Origin: Candidatus Hodarchaeota archaeon
GTDB lineage: Archaea > Asgardarchaeota > Heimdallarchaeia > Hodarchaeales > Hodarchaeaceae
NCBI GenBank assembly: GCA_029856365.1
Contig: JAHQWW010000017.1
Location: 1-51,413, forward strand
Direction of reading: 5' to 3'
DNA: 51,413 bases
Below are positions 8,251 to 16,269 of the stretch, piece by piece (positions within the stretch are counted from its first letter, which is position 1; every line of letters starts with the position of its first letter). Under the pieces are notes generated by a model. It was not told where the DNA came from. It saw only the letters and a list, made by a program, of their open reading frames with translations, and made no database searches. Position numbers and translations under genes: made by a program.

Positions 8251-9057
8251 TTAGAATCTTGCTAGAGTTTCCTTTGGTAATGCATAAAATCCTACAAGAA
8301 TTATAGTTAAGGCAAGATTATAAATATTGAATAGAGTGTAATTAATATACTTTAGGTCTTCAAAATGCCAAGGTGCCCATGCAGCATAAACTAATCCAAG
8401 TAAAAAGAAACCTAAAGCTAAGACATTTGGTGAGCTTAAAGTTGAACCTTTACCATAGCGATACCAAAGATATGCCAAAATAAAGGTCATTGGAATAAAT
8501 CCCCAATATAAGAAACCATACATTGTTTGTTCGATGTTTTTCAAAATTATTAGCCCAATAAATAACCAACTCTCTCCAAGTAAGATTATTAGGAGAGCGA
8601 TAGAATATATTATTTTTTTGTTATCTGTGAAAAGCTGGCTGGTACCAGTCCATACTCCACAAACAAAGATTATCATTGGAGTTCTCCATGCAAAAAATAT
8701 GGCTGGGTCACTCATATCGGTGAAGGGGAAGCCTAAAGCTTCTAAACAAAGGCCTAGAAAGGTTATTGCATAAATAAGAAAGGATACACCCCAAATAACT
8801 TGATGACTAACATCACCTTTCAGTTGAAGGGGTTTAAGGTAATTTCGATAAATAAGATATCCACCAATAATTAATAATAGTATAAGAGCAGTAATAGATG
8901 GGCCAAATTGATTATAAGTATCTTCCAACTGTGGTACAGGAAATCCTCTAGGGTTTATTAGTGCGAAAGCTACTATGCAAAGGTATATTATTCCTACTAA
9001 AAGCAAACTACGCCAATTTTGGTTAATAAAACTCAAAATATCATCTTTTGTTGACAT
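8251..9057 (-). CDS. Eight-TM integral membrane protein, unknown function
   Basis: A 268-residue protein with about eight hydrophobic helices, starting with SLLLVGIIYLCIVAFALI and ending with LALTIILVGFYALP. No transporter or enzyme signature was recognised. The longest ORF extends 21 codons further upstream, but ATG 9057 has GGAG seven nt before it and gives a sensible N-terminus (MSTKDDIL), so I chose it. It lies 28 nt upstream of the CoA-transferase half and heads the directon down to 5771. Its upstream region carries the 20-bp repeats also found before the TauE-type gene at 10650. Confidence 0.7.
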   Translation of the reverse strand: MSTKDDILSFINQNWRSLLLVGIIYLCIVAFALINPRGFPVPQLEDTYNQFGPSITALILLLIIGGYLIYRNYLKPLQLKGDVSHQVIWGVSFLIYAITFLGLCLEALGFPFTDMSDPAIFFAWRTPMIIFVCGVWTGTSQLFTDNKKIIYSIALLIILLGESWLFIGLIILKNIEQTMYGFLYWGFIPMTFILAYLWYRYGKGSTLSSPNVLALGFFLLGLVYAAWAPWHFEDLKYINYTLFNIYNLALTIILVGFYALPKETLARF

Positions 9058-9196
9058 GGTTAGTCTCCAATAAATCCTGTAAGACTCGTATTTCTCCCTC
9101 ACCAACATTGAAAGAAACAATTAATTTTAGGAGAGCTTCATCATTTGAGAATATTCTCATTAAGTTTCAAATACTCCTTTATTATAAACATCTATA

Positions 9197-9236
9197 TTTT
9201 AATTAACTATTATTACTTTTAATTAACTATTATTTA
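9197..9236. repeat. 20-bp tandem repeats (2 copies) upstream of the 8-TM protein gene
   Basis: Two adjacent 20-bp units, 9197-9216 (TTTTAATTAACTATTATTAC) and 9217-9236, differ only at their last three positions. They begin 140 nt upstream of ATG 9057. The same element occurs in three copies at 11541-11600 before another membrane-protein gene. The TTAATTAA core is palindromic and the 20-bp period is about two DNA turns, as in a cooperative operator array. Function is inferred. Confidence 0.65.
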
Positions 9237-9564
9237 ACTGTTTCTATGATAGACGTTGAAGCTTGAGGAAATTGCTAATTTTCATACATTTGATGATAAA
9301 GAAGTATCATCAATATCACTAGATCAAAAAAAATTGTATATTATTATTGTACATTTAAAGTGTTTATTGATACAATGATTGTATGTTATGAGGACTAATA
9401 AGCAGTTATTATTTTCAAAAACAATTCTTCTTTTTGTACTCACATTTTATTAATTCGTTATCTGTATTTTTACTTGACCTGAAAGGGTCAAGAAGAAAAT
9501 AGAAGAGCTTACGAAGGGTATCAATAAAAAAAGAAGAAAAAATAAGCAAGAAGGTGTGAAATAA
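9237..9564. other. AT-rich intergenic stretch without recognised gene
   Basis: The stretch between the repeat array and the first Cys-rich microprotein holds no ORF of note in any frame. It contains runs such as TTGTATATTATTATTGTAC near 9344 with weak dyad symmetry, and presumably the promoter of the small plus-strand ORF that follows. Confidence 0.4.
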
Positions 9565-9708
9565 ATGAGAAAGTATGCAAAGTCTGAAAAAATCAAAGAA
9601 AAAATTTGTCAGGATTTCTATCCAAATTGCAGATATTGCACATGCTTTTCGGAATGTTTCCCCGATAATGCATTAAACGATGTATTCTCTGAAATTCTTC
9701 TTCTATAA
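9565..9708 (+). CDS. Cysteine-rich microprotein, 47 residues
   Basis: I read this ORF directly: ATG 9565 to TAA 9706-9708, with AAGGTG eight nt before the start. The product is 47 residues with five cysteines at 15, 22, 25, 27 and 31 (NCRYCTCFSEC segment), a basic N-terminus (RKYAKSEKIKEK) and an acidic/hydrophobic C-terminus. The clustered cysteines suggest a small zinc or redox site. It is short enough to arise by chance, but the ribosome site and cysteine density argue for a real gene. A second small Cys protein follows at 9878. Confidence 0.45.
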   Translation: MRKYAKSEKIKEKICQDFYPNCRYCTCFSECFPDNALNDVFSEILLL

Positions 9709-9877
9709 AAATCAGTATAAGTCGTTAAGAATAATACTTCCAATCAAACGTCGAACATCTCGTATGATATTCTCGACAGTGATCTATTGGCTGATTTTTT
9801 CTTCGAAACAAAATAAGAGGTCTTTATTTCACTAAATTATCAAAATCTAAAAGTTATCATGAAGAAGATGAATCATC

Positions 9878-10066
9878 ATGTCCTTTCAAGACAAGCATAG
9901 TAAACAATTAACAAATCTGAAAAACCAAAAGGAGGAATTATGCCCTGTTTGTAAGTCCAATATTTGCATATGCTCAAATCCCAACTATGAACAGTATAAA
10001 AATTGTTTGACATTGTTTAGGCGTAGAGCTAAATCAAAGTCTTGGCTTATGCATCTATTAAGATAA
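9878..10066 (+). CDS. Small Cys-containing protein, 62 residues, putative zinc binder
   Basis: A 62-residue ORF with CPVC at 22-25 and CIC at 30-32, followed by a basic C-terminal segment (FRRRAKSKSWLMHLLR). CxxC-x4-CxC spacing would allow a small zinc site. The ribosome site is weak. The gene is on the same strand as the Cys-rich microprotein 170 bp upstream. A chance ORF cannot be excluded at this length. Confidence 0.4.
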   Translation: MSFQDKHSKQLTNLKNQKEELCPVCKSNICICSNPNYEQYKNCLTLFRRRAKSKSWLMHLLR

Positions 10067-10115
10067 CAAAAAATCAAAGTTTAGAAAAATTCTATCGATA
10101 TCCTTCCTTTATAGA

Positions 10116-10220
10116 CTATAGTACTGTTCCATCTAGGTTCTTGTAGAACCAAGCCTTAACCAGGGTCAAAAATCCAATTAACCACGAAATTATGAATGTG
10201 GATAACGAATGATTCACGAA
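10116..10220 (-). pseudogene. Relic of the C-terminus of a second TauE/SafE-like gene
   Basis: Read on the minus strand, this piece encodes IGFLTLVKAWF followed by a short tail and a TAG at 10116-10118. It closely matches the C-terminus of the intact TauE-type protein at 10650 (GFLTLLKTWF), and about 25 of 36 nucleotides agree. Upstream in the same frame a TAA ends the match after about 25 codons, and no further TauE sequence follows. It looks like the remnant of a duplicated gene whose body has been lost or replaced. Confidence 0.4.
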
Positions 10221-10514
10221 TTAAACCTTATTAAAAATCACTATACAAAAGATTACCTTCTTAAAGACCTATTAATTTTTGCTTTTGCATTTATACCTGA
10301 TCTCATCCTTATATACGGAATTTCACACCTTTTAGAAAAATATAAGCTTTTAATTTACGTTGATTACCTATTAGCTTCTACATTTGCTTTTCTAAACTTG
10401 CATTCTGCTTCAGAAATCATACCCTTAATCATATTCAGTATCTTCCCTTTTCTAATGCTATATTTTTCTATTATCGACAATTTGAAAGAAATATTATCAA
10501 AGATGGAGAGATAA
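10209..10514 (+). CDS. Small three-TM membrane protein, unknown
   Basis: A 101-residue ORF with hydrophobic segments at about 20-40 (LLIFAFAFIPDLILIYGI), 47-62 and 70-90 (IIPLIIFSIFPFLMLYF), ending in a charged tail. An ORF this long is unlikely by chance at this base composition. No Shine-Dalgarno is evident. It lies exactly where the body of the relic TauE gene would be expected and runs in the opposite direction. Function unknown. Confidence 0.45.
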   Translation: MIHELNLIKNHYTKDYLLKDLLIFAFAFIPDLILIYGISHLLEKYKLLIYVDYLLASTFAFLNLHSASEIIPLIIFSIFPFLMLYFSIIDNLKEILSKMER

Positions 10515-10649
10515 CACAGATATATTGAGTCTTTCACACCTATTGGAGTAACAATCAACAAAGATAGGAAAAAGTTCCATCAACTAGGAAGGAAATTCCA
10601 AATTAGACTTATATTTCATAGTAGTAGTTCTCTAATTGAATCCAGGGAG

Positions 10650-11465
10650 CTATAAAAACCAGGTTTTAAGTAGGGTTAAAAAACCGAGCCCAATGGTAGT
10701 GAAACCCATAAGTGAACTTAATTTTTCTATAGGTAGATGTTTCACTGTGATTACTGCAAATGGAACTGAAGCTAAGGCCCCTATCAAAAGGTAGAATGTA
10801 ATCTTAATATCTAAAGCGGATCCCCCAGCAAGGAAATAGATCATCAGTGCTGAAATGCAGACTACAGCCTCTGAAAGAGATGTTGAGGCAACTGCTTCCT
10901 TAGGATTGCGATTCACGATAATTTGTCCTGAAGAGACCAACGGACCATACCCTCCACCACTTAAACCTTTGTTAAATGCTGCAAGAAGACCAATTCCCCA
11001 AATTCGATACCATGAGAATTCCCATCTGAATTTTAAGAGAACTAGTATTCCTATAATCGTTACCAGAATCCCAATATATGTTTTGACAAGAATATTAGGA
11101 ATATTTAATGCGACTAAGGCTGCTATTGCACCTCCTATGACTCCGCACCCTGATAAAATTAATGAAATTTTAGAATCGTTTGAGAAAAAGAAAATATCTT
11201 TAAGACTACCGTTTTTTAAATCTATTTTTGCTTCAAAATTTGCATTACCTACAAAATGATGAAGAAAGGCAGAAGAAAAACCAGACCATATTTCAGTGAA
11301 CAATACAGCGGGGACTATTATCTTGTTCTCAAATCCGAAAATAAGAAGTATCGGAACAAGAATTGTTCCATAACCCCCACCTAGCGCTGAATCAATATAT
11401 TCGCATAATAATGCTATTAGAATTAAAAAAATTCCGAGACTAATCAGTTCAGTGTAGGGATCCAT
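10650..11465 (-). CDS. TauE/SafE (DUF81) family sulfite/anion exporter-type membrane protein
   Basis: A 271-residue permease with about eight hydrophobic helices. Family landmarks are GGGYGTILVPILLIFGF near 29-45 and, in the second repeat, LLAAFNKGLSGGGYGPLVSSGQIIVNR near 162-188: the duplicated GGGYG motif is typical of TauE/SafE proteins. Members export sulfite, sulfoacetate or other organic anions, and the substrate here is unknown. ATG 11465 is the start, but no strong ribosome site is visible. The upstream region carries three copies of the 20-bp element also found before the 8-TM protein at 8251, suggesting shared control. Confidence 0.85.
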   Translation of the reverse strand: MDPYTELISLGIFLILIALLCEYIDSALGGGYGTILVPILLIFGFENKIIVPAVLFTEIWSGFSSAFLHHFVGNANFEAKIDLKNGSLKDIFFFSNDSKISLILSGCGVIGGAIAALVALNIPNILVKTYIGILVTIIGILVLLKFRWEFSWYRIWGIGLLAAFNKGLSGGGYGPLVSSGQIIVNRNPKEAVASTSLSEAVVCISALMIYFLAGGSALDIKITFYLLIGALASVPFAVITVKHLPIEKLSSLMGFTTIGLGFLTLLKTWFL

Positions 11466-11540
11466 TATTTAAATTCCTTTGTTGTTTTAATTAGTTAGGT
11501 TTTTTTTAGAAATACCGCATTCACTCAGAAAATTATAATA

Positions 11541-11600
11541 ATTAACAATTATTAGTTTTAATTAACAACTATTGATTTTAATTAACAATTATTAGGATTA
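11541..11600. repeat. 20-bp tandem repeats (3 copies) upstream of the TauE-type gene
   Basis: Three contiguous 20-bp units at 11541-11560 (ATTAACAATTATTAGTTTTA), 11561-11580 and 11581-11600 with a few substitutions, plus a degenerate fourth copy to about 11620. They lie 75-135 nt upstream of ATG 11465. The core TTTTAATTAACWAYTATT is the same as in the array at 9197-9236. Period and sharing suggest binding sites for one regulator. The remaining gap to 11880 is AT-rich with no convincing gene. Confidence 0.65.
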
Positions 11601-11880
11601 TTTGGTAATTATTTAACTTTTTTTCTATATCTATATTACTCCAGATGATTCCCCAAGGTGTTTAAGTATATCTTATAAAAAAAAATGATCTTTATAGCAT
11701 TGACTCTTGAGAATGATAAAAATAACATGGTTTTTTTTCATGAATTCGTTAATGAAGATGTTTCTGTATGATATTTTTTTGGATTGGATTTCACAGAGAT
11801 CGCTTACGTTCAGAAACGAGAATTTATTAAATCTAAACAAACGGGTCTTCATGAACATGAAACAGTGATGTGAATCCTCT

Positions 11881-13647
11881 GTGGAATCTAATGAATTAAG
11901 AAGGATTTTTTTTCAATTCTTCAAGGAAAAAGATCATGCTATCATCCCTTCAGCCTCTGTAATGCCTGAGAACGATCCTACAGTTCTTTTTACCACAGCG
12001 GGGATGCATCCATTACAACCCTATCTTAAAGGAGAACCTCATCCTGAAGGAAAACGATTAGTAAATTGTCAAAAATGTATCAGGACAGGTGATATTAATG
12101 AAGTTGGAGATCCATCTCATCTGACATTCTTTGAAATGCTTGGAAACTGGTCTTTAGGAGACTATTTTAAAAACGAAGCAATAACCATGAGCTGGGAATT
12201 TCTAACAGATCCTCGCTGGCTAGGGTTAGATCCTGAGAAAATCTCTGTGACTGTGTTTGCAGGAGACGAAGAAGTTCCCCGTGATGAAGAATCAGCAAAT
12301 GCTTGGAGAGAAGTAGGAGTCCCAGATGAGAGAATTTATTATCTTCCACGTGAGGATAATTGGTGGGGATTAGAAACGGGTCCTTGTGGTCCTGATACAG
12401 AAATATTCTATGATACAGGTAGAAAACCCTGTTCTAAAACGTGTAAACCTGGTTGTCATTGTGGAAAATTCTTTGAAATCTGGAATGATGTCTTCATGAG
12501 TTATAACAAGAAAGCCGATGGCACTTATGAAAAACTCAAACAACACAATGTCGATACTGGAATGGGGATTGAACGTACTGTTGCTGTTCTAAATGGAATG
12601 CAAAGCGTTTTTGAGATAGATTCTTATGCCCTATTAGTAAAAAGGGTAATGAAGCTTGCTCGAATTAAAGAACCACTGAATCCAGAACAAGAAAGAGCTG
12701 TCCGTATTATTGTTGATCATATTAGAGCTGCAACATTTATTCTAGGCGATGATAAACACCTTCCACCCTCTAATCTAGGACAGGGTTATGTATTAAGGCG
12801 ATTAATTCGTAGAATTATTCGTCAAGGAAATTTATTAAAAATAAAGCAACAATTTCTTCCAGAACTAGCCCAAAGAGTTATTTATTTTCACAAAGATGCA
12901 TATCCAGAGCTTGAACGGAATAAAGATTTCATCATGAATAATCTTACTCAGGAAGAACAAAAATTCTCAAAAGCATTACGTCGAGGCCTACGTAAATTCA
13001 ATCAAATCTTTAAAGAAAAGAAGATTATCACAGGAGAAGACGCTTTCCTCTTGTTCACCTCATTTGGTTTCCCACTTGAAATTACCACGGAGTTAGCTGC
13101 TGAGCAAGGTATTTCAATTGATATGGAAGTTTTTAGACAAGAATTTGAACACCATAGAGACCTTTCTCGAAAAGCTACTGCCGGAACATTCCAGAGTGGG
13201 CTTGCAGATCATTCTGCAAGGACAACACGCTTACACACTGCTACACACCTTCTTCAACAAGCTCTTCGAGAAGTATTAGGTGATCATATAGAGCAAAAGG
13301 GTAGTAATATTACTCCCGAAAGGACACGATTCGATTTTAGCCATCCTAAGAACTTGTCTACAAAAGAGCTGAAGAAAGTTGAAGACATTGTAAACCAGAA
13401 GATCAAAGAGGCACTTCCAGTTAGCAAAGAAATAATGAGTCCTCAAGAAGCAAAAGAGCAAGGAGCCTTAGGTTTCTTTGAGGATCGATATAAAGGTAAG
13501 GTCTCTGTGTATTCTGTGGGATCTTTTTCAAAAGAAATCTGTACTGGGCCTCATGTTAAGAATACACGGGAAGTTGGTCAATTCAAAATTCAAAAACAAA
13601 AAAATATTGGTGCTGGGGTGATACGGATCAGAGCGACTGTTGACTAA
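11881..13647 (+). CDS. alaS: Alanyl-tRNA synthetase, short bacterial-type (no C-Ala domain)
   Basis: Charges tRNA-Ala. The class II catalytic core occupies about 1-240 (FTTAGMHPLQPYL, FFEMLGNWSLGDYFK, motif 3 DTGMGIERTVAVLNG). A tRNA-recognition region follows to ~430. The editing domain at ~440-588 has the zinc ligands HTATH and CTGPH. At 588 residues it lacks the dimerisation/C-Ala region of the usual ~875-residue enzymes. The N-terminus lacks the archaeal AlaRS extension, and the sequence looks like the short AlaRS of CPR-type bacteria, suggesting transfer. The start is GTG 11881: an in-frame TGA lies five codons upstream and no ribosome site is evident. Its 3' end overlaps the convergent nadE by 4 nt. 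Whether a full archaeal AlaRS exists elsewhere is unknown. Confidence 0.9.
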   Translation: MESNELRRIFFQFFKEKDHAIIPSASVMPENDPTVLFTTAGMHPLQPYLKGEPHPEGKRLVNCQKCIRTGDINEVGDPSHLTFFEMLGNWSLGDYFKNEAITMSWEFLTDPRWLGLDPEKISVTVFAGDEEVPRDEESANAWREVGVPDERIYYLPREDNWWGLETGPCGPDTEIFYDTGRKPCSKTCKPGCHCGKFFEIWNDVFMSYNKKADGTYEKLKQHNVDTGMGIERTVAVLNGMQSVFEIDSYALLVKRVMKLARIKEPLNPEQERAVRIIVDHIRAATFILGDDKHLPPSNLGQGYVLRRLIRRIIRQGNLLKIKQQFLPELAQRVIYFHKDAYPELERNKDFIMNNLTQEEQKFSKALRRGLRKFNQIFKEKKIITGEDAFLLFTSFGFPLEITTELAAEQGISIDMEVFRQEFEHHRDLSRKATAGTFQSGLADHSARTTRLHTATHLLQQALREVLGDHIEQKGSNITPERTRFDFSHPKNLSTKELKKVEDIVNQKIKEALPVSKEIMSPQEAKEQGALGFFEDRYKGKVSVYSVGSFSKEICTGPHVKNTREVGQFKIQKQKNIGAGVIRIRATVD

Positions 13648-14483
13648 ACATCGCTTGGTTTTATTAAAGGAATTCGCCAGTCTATATTGGGTGTTCTTAT
13701 TCCTAACTTGAAAATTAATGGGCCTCTCCGCTTATGTTCACTTTGATAAAGCTTTGATCGTATTTTCTGTACCTCTTCAATGGGAATCTGAAGATAATCA
13801 GCAACATCGATTTCAGTTTGAAATCGTTCAAACCCATACAAAATACTATCAAGTTGTGAATAAGACATACCAATCTCTGCTTCATCGGTTTGGCCCTTCC
13901 ATAAACCTGCTGATGGTGCTTTAGCAAGGATTGTTTCTGGTACATTCAAATATTTTCCAAGCTGAAATACATTGGTCTTATAGACATCCCCAATAGGTAG
14001 AATATCGGCAGCACCATCCCCAAACTTTGTAAAATAACCAATCATCAACTCACTTTTATTTCCAGCTCCACAAACTAAATAATTAAGTCTATTTGCGAAG
14101 AAATAGAGAACTGTTTGACGGACACGAGGTTTAAAGTTCGCCCATTCAATTAGTGATGGATCTTCTTTCTCTTGTATTTCTTCAGAGTAACTATTAATCA
14201 ATTTTTGAATATCAATTACGGTTAGTTTCACATTTAATTGAGAACAAAGTGATTTAACATCTTTTAGATCGGAATTTGGTGTCGTATCACTAGGTAAGAA
14301 TAACACAAAAACTTTTTCTACTCCCAAAGCACGGACAGCGATCGAAGCTACAACTGCAGAATCAATACCACCACTTAATCCAATTATTACTCCTTTAGCT
14401 CCCGCTTCGGACACACGGATTCTAATAAAATCTTTAATAAGTTTTATTGAGTGAGGAGCATCAATTGGAGGAATTTTGTTCAT
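13644..14483 (-). CDS. nadE: NAD+ synthase, ammonia-type synthetase domain
   Basis: Last step of NAD synthesis: ATP-dependent amidation of deamido-NAD. At 279 residues it is a stand-alone synthetase domain without the fused glutaminase. The PP-loop SGGIDSA is at 37-43. Further landmarks are RVRQTVLYFFANRLN, GAGNKSELMIGYFTKFGDGA (deamido-NAD/ATP binding) and PSAGLWKGQTDEAEIGMSY near 190-208. The gene lies 17 nt downstream of a nitrilase-family amidohydrolase on the same strand, so that protein may deliver ammonia from glutamine in trans. It overlaps the convergent alaS by 4 nt. Confidence 0.95.
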   Translation of the reverse strand: MNKIPPIDAPHSIKLIKDFIRIRVSEAGAKGVIIGLSGGIDSAVVASIAVRALGVEKVFVLFLPSDTTPNSDLKDVKSLCSQLNVKLTVIDIQKLINSYSEEIQEKEDPSLIEWANFKPRVRQTVLYFFANRLNYLVCGAGNKSELMIGYFTKFGDGAADILPIGDVYKTNVFQLGKYLNVPETILAKAPSAGLWKGQTDEAEIGMSYSQLDSILYGFERFQTEIDVADYLQIPIEEVQKIRSKLYQSEHKRRGPLIFKLGIRTPNIDWRIPLIKPSDV

Positions 14484-14500
14484 TTATTCGATCTCCATTA

Positions 14501-15328
14501 TTAAAGTTCTTGACTATCTTTTTCTAACTTAGAATAAATCCATGGTGGCACATCTCTAAGAGTAGGAACAAAAGGTCTAGCTGTGCGCACATCAGTATCC
14601 AATTGAGCAATCCCAAAGTCAGGTTCGTCATATTTAAGCTTTATCACTTGTTTTCCTGTAGCGTTTCGAACTTCAGATCCTCCCCAAAATACTAAATCAT
14701 CTTGGATTCCTGATTGATTGACATAAACCATATTGATTGTGTTTTCCATTGCACGCGCAGGTAAAAAAGATTCAAAATATTGTCTACGCACCCCAGGTGA
14801 TGCTGAAATACAAATACTTGTGTGTGCTCCTAATAAAGCGTGAGCTCGTGTAATTTCTGGACTAAATAGATCATAACAAATCTGTAATCCAATTTTCCCG
14901 AATGGACTTTCAATAACATTGATTGTTGTAGCACTTCTAAAATATCGTCTCTCATTAAAGACTGAATGATTAGGGATAAAAATTTTCCTGCCTTTCCCTA
15001 AGAATCCTTCTGGACCAAAAAATACAGCTGAATTGTATAATACACCTGGAACTGAAATCTCTGGTATGCCTATAACGAGATAACAATTATTTGTTTCAGC
15101 GATTTTTGTTATTTTCTTACTAAGTGGGCCTGTAGGTACCTCCTCTGCTAAATTGAATACATCATCATGCATGAGATATCCTGTAACTGCAAGTTCAGGG
15201 AAAACTACAATTGTATTAGGATTAGTAGTAACTTCTTTTCGTTGACAAATTTGTGAGATTTCCTCCAAGTTAGCATGAGGATCTGCCTGATGTGATTGTA
15301 TTTGAGCAGCAGCAATGTTAAATTTCAT
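14501..15328 (-). CDS. Nitrilase-superfamily carbon-nitrogen hydrolase, candidate glutaminase partner of NadE
   Basis: A 275-residue amidohydrolase of the CN-hydrolase fold. The Glu-Lys-Cys triad is visible: E45 in VVFPELAVTG, K115 in GRKIFIPN, and C151 in GLQICYDLFSPEI. Such domains form the N-terminal glutaminase of glutamine-dependent NAD synthetases, and this gene lies immediately upstream of a stand-alone synthetase-type nadE. The C-terminal RTARPFVPTLRDVPPW resembles nitrilase branches associated with NAD synthetases or of unknown substrate. A role as a trans-acting glutaminase is inferred, and a free-standing amidase is the alternative. GTGAT precedes ATG 15328. Confidence 0.85.
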   Translation of the reverse strand: MKFNIAAAQIQSHQADPHANLEEISQICQRKEVTTNPNTIVVFPELAVTGYLMHDDVFNLAEEVPTGPLSKKITKIAETNNCYLVIGIPEISVPGVLYNSAVFFGPEGFLGKGRKIFIPNHSVFNERRYFRSATTINVIESPFGKIGLQICYDLFSPEITRAHALLGAHTSICISASPGVRRQYFESFLPARAMENTINMVYVNQSGIQDDLVFWGGSEVRNATGKQVIKLKYDEPDFGIAQLDTDVRTARPFVPTLRDVPPWIYSKLEKDSQEL

Positions 15329-15353
15329 TTATATCACAAACAAGTATGATAAT

Positions 15354-16256
15354 TTAAATATACACGTCTTTCCTTAAATATTCACGTATTTTTCTATACC
15401 CAATAAGCTTTAACTTATGTTTTTTGATGCATTTCTTGATACGTTTGTCAGTAAATGCCATATAATCTTGGTTTCGCCATACTCCAGAATCAGGGGTGAT
15501 TGCTTCAAGTTCAGGACTCATTTTAGCAGGATGAAATAGGAAGTGTGTTAATCCAGGTTTAATCTCATCCATCCTGTCACAATAGTATTGTACTTTGTCT
15601 GGTTGTTCTCCCCCAGTATTGATGATAATCTGATCTAGTAATACAGTACCACTTGCTTCCAATTGAGGAAGTAGCTCCATATACATATCCGCATATTCAG
15701 CAAAACCCATATCAACAAGCTCTTTCCGTGATAAGCGGGGGATAAAAGCTGGAATTTTAAATTCGAAAGCTAGTGTCAGATATGCTTGTATAAATCTAGG
15801 ATCCAAAACTGTTCCCATATGAGTATCTATGTGAGTAACATCGATTCCATGGCCCAAAGCTCGTTGAATTTGTGTACGCATCTCTTTCTCGGCTGCTTCA
15901 GGTGCCACATGCATAATAGCTTCCTCTGCTGTTCTCCACAAACATCCTTCATCGTCTAATAAACCTGTTTTTTGATCAACAGTACTCAACGCTCGCCAAC
16001 GATATAGATCATATTCACAGGTAAGTGTGAGATGGACCCCCATGTCATAGTTGGGTTTATTTTTGCAGATTGATGCTGTTTCTAAAAACCATGGAGATGG
16101 AACAATAACAGAACCACAAGTTGCAACTCCAAAATCTAAGCATTCAAAAGAGCCTACATTTGATGCGTGTGAGAACCCCACGTCATCCATGTGAAAAATA
16201 ACAACTTTGTCAGTTGGAGAAAACCCTAGTTTTTCGATTAAATTTTGGTCACTCAC
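15354..16256 (-). CDS. ChbG/HpnK (YdjC) family carbohydrate or polyol deacetylase
   Basis: A metal-dependent deacetylase of the YdjC fold, usually acting on N-acetylated sugars. Metal-site motifs are FHMDDVGFS (D24-D25) near the N-terminus, MGVHLTLTCEYD near 92-103, and THIDTHMGT near 140-148. At 300 residues it fits the family. AGGTGA sits before ATG 16256. It lies 13 nt downstream of the alpha/beta hydrolase gene, in a directon that mixes acyl-CoA and cofactor genes. The natural substrate is unknown. Confidence 0.85.
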   Translation of the reverse strand: MSDQNLIEKLGFSPTDKVVIFHMDDVGFSHASNVGSFECLDFGVATCGSVIVPSPWFLETASICKNKPNYDMGVHLTLTCEYDLYRWRALSTVDQKTGLLDDEGCLWRTAEEAIMHVAPEAAEKEMRTQIQRALGHGIDVTHIDTHMGTVLDPRFIQAYLTLAFEFKIPAFIPRLSRKELVDMGFAEYADMYMELLPQLEASGTVLLDQIIINTGGEQPDKVQYYCDRMDEIKPGLTHFLFHPAKMSPELEAITPDSGVWRNQDYMAFTDKRIKKCIKKHKLKLIGYRKIREYLRKDVYI

Positions 16257-16269
16257 ATTTATTCACCTA

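Noticed and set aside
10364..10561. 65-codon minus-strand ORF overlapping the small three-TM ORF
   Set aside because: Shorter than the plus-strand ORF and without hydrophobic or TauE-like features.
11673..11858. 61-codon minus-strand ORF
   Set aside because: AT-rich, no motif or ribosome site, and within the range of chance ORFs at this composition.
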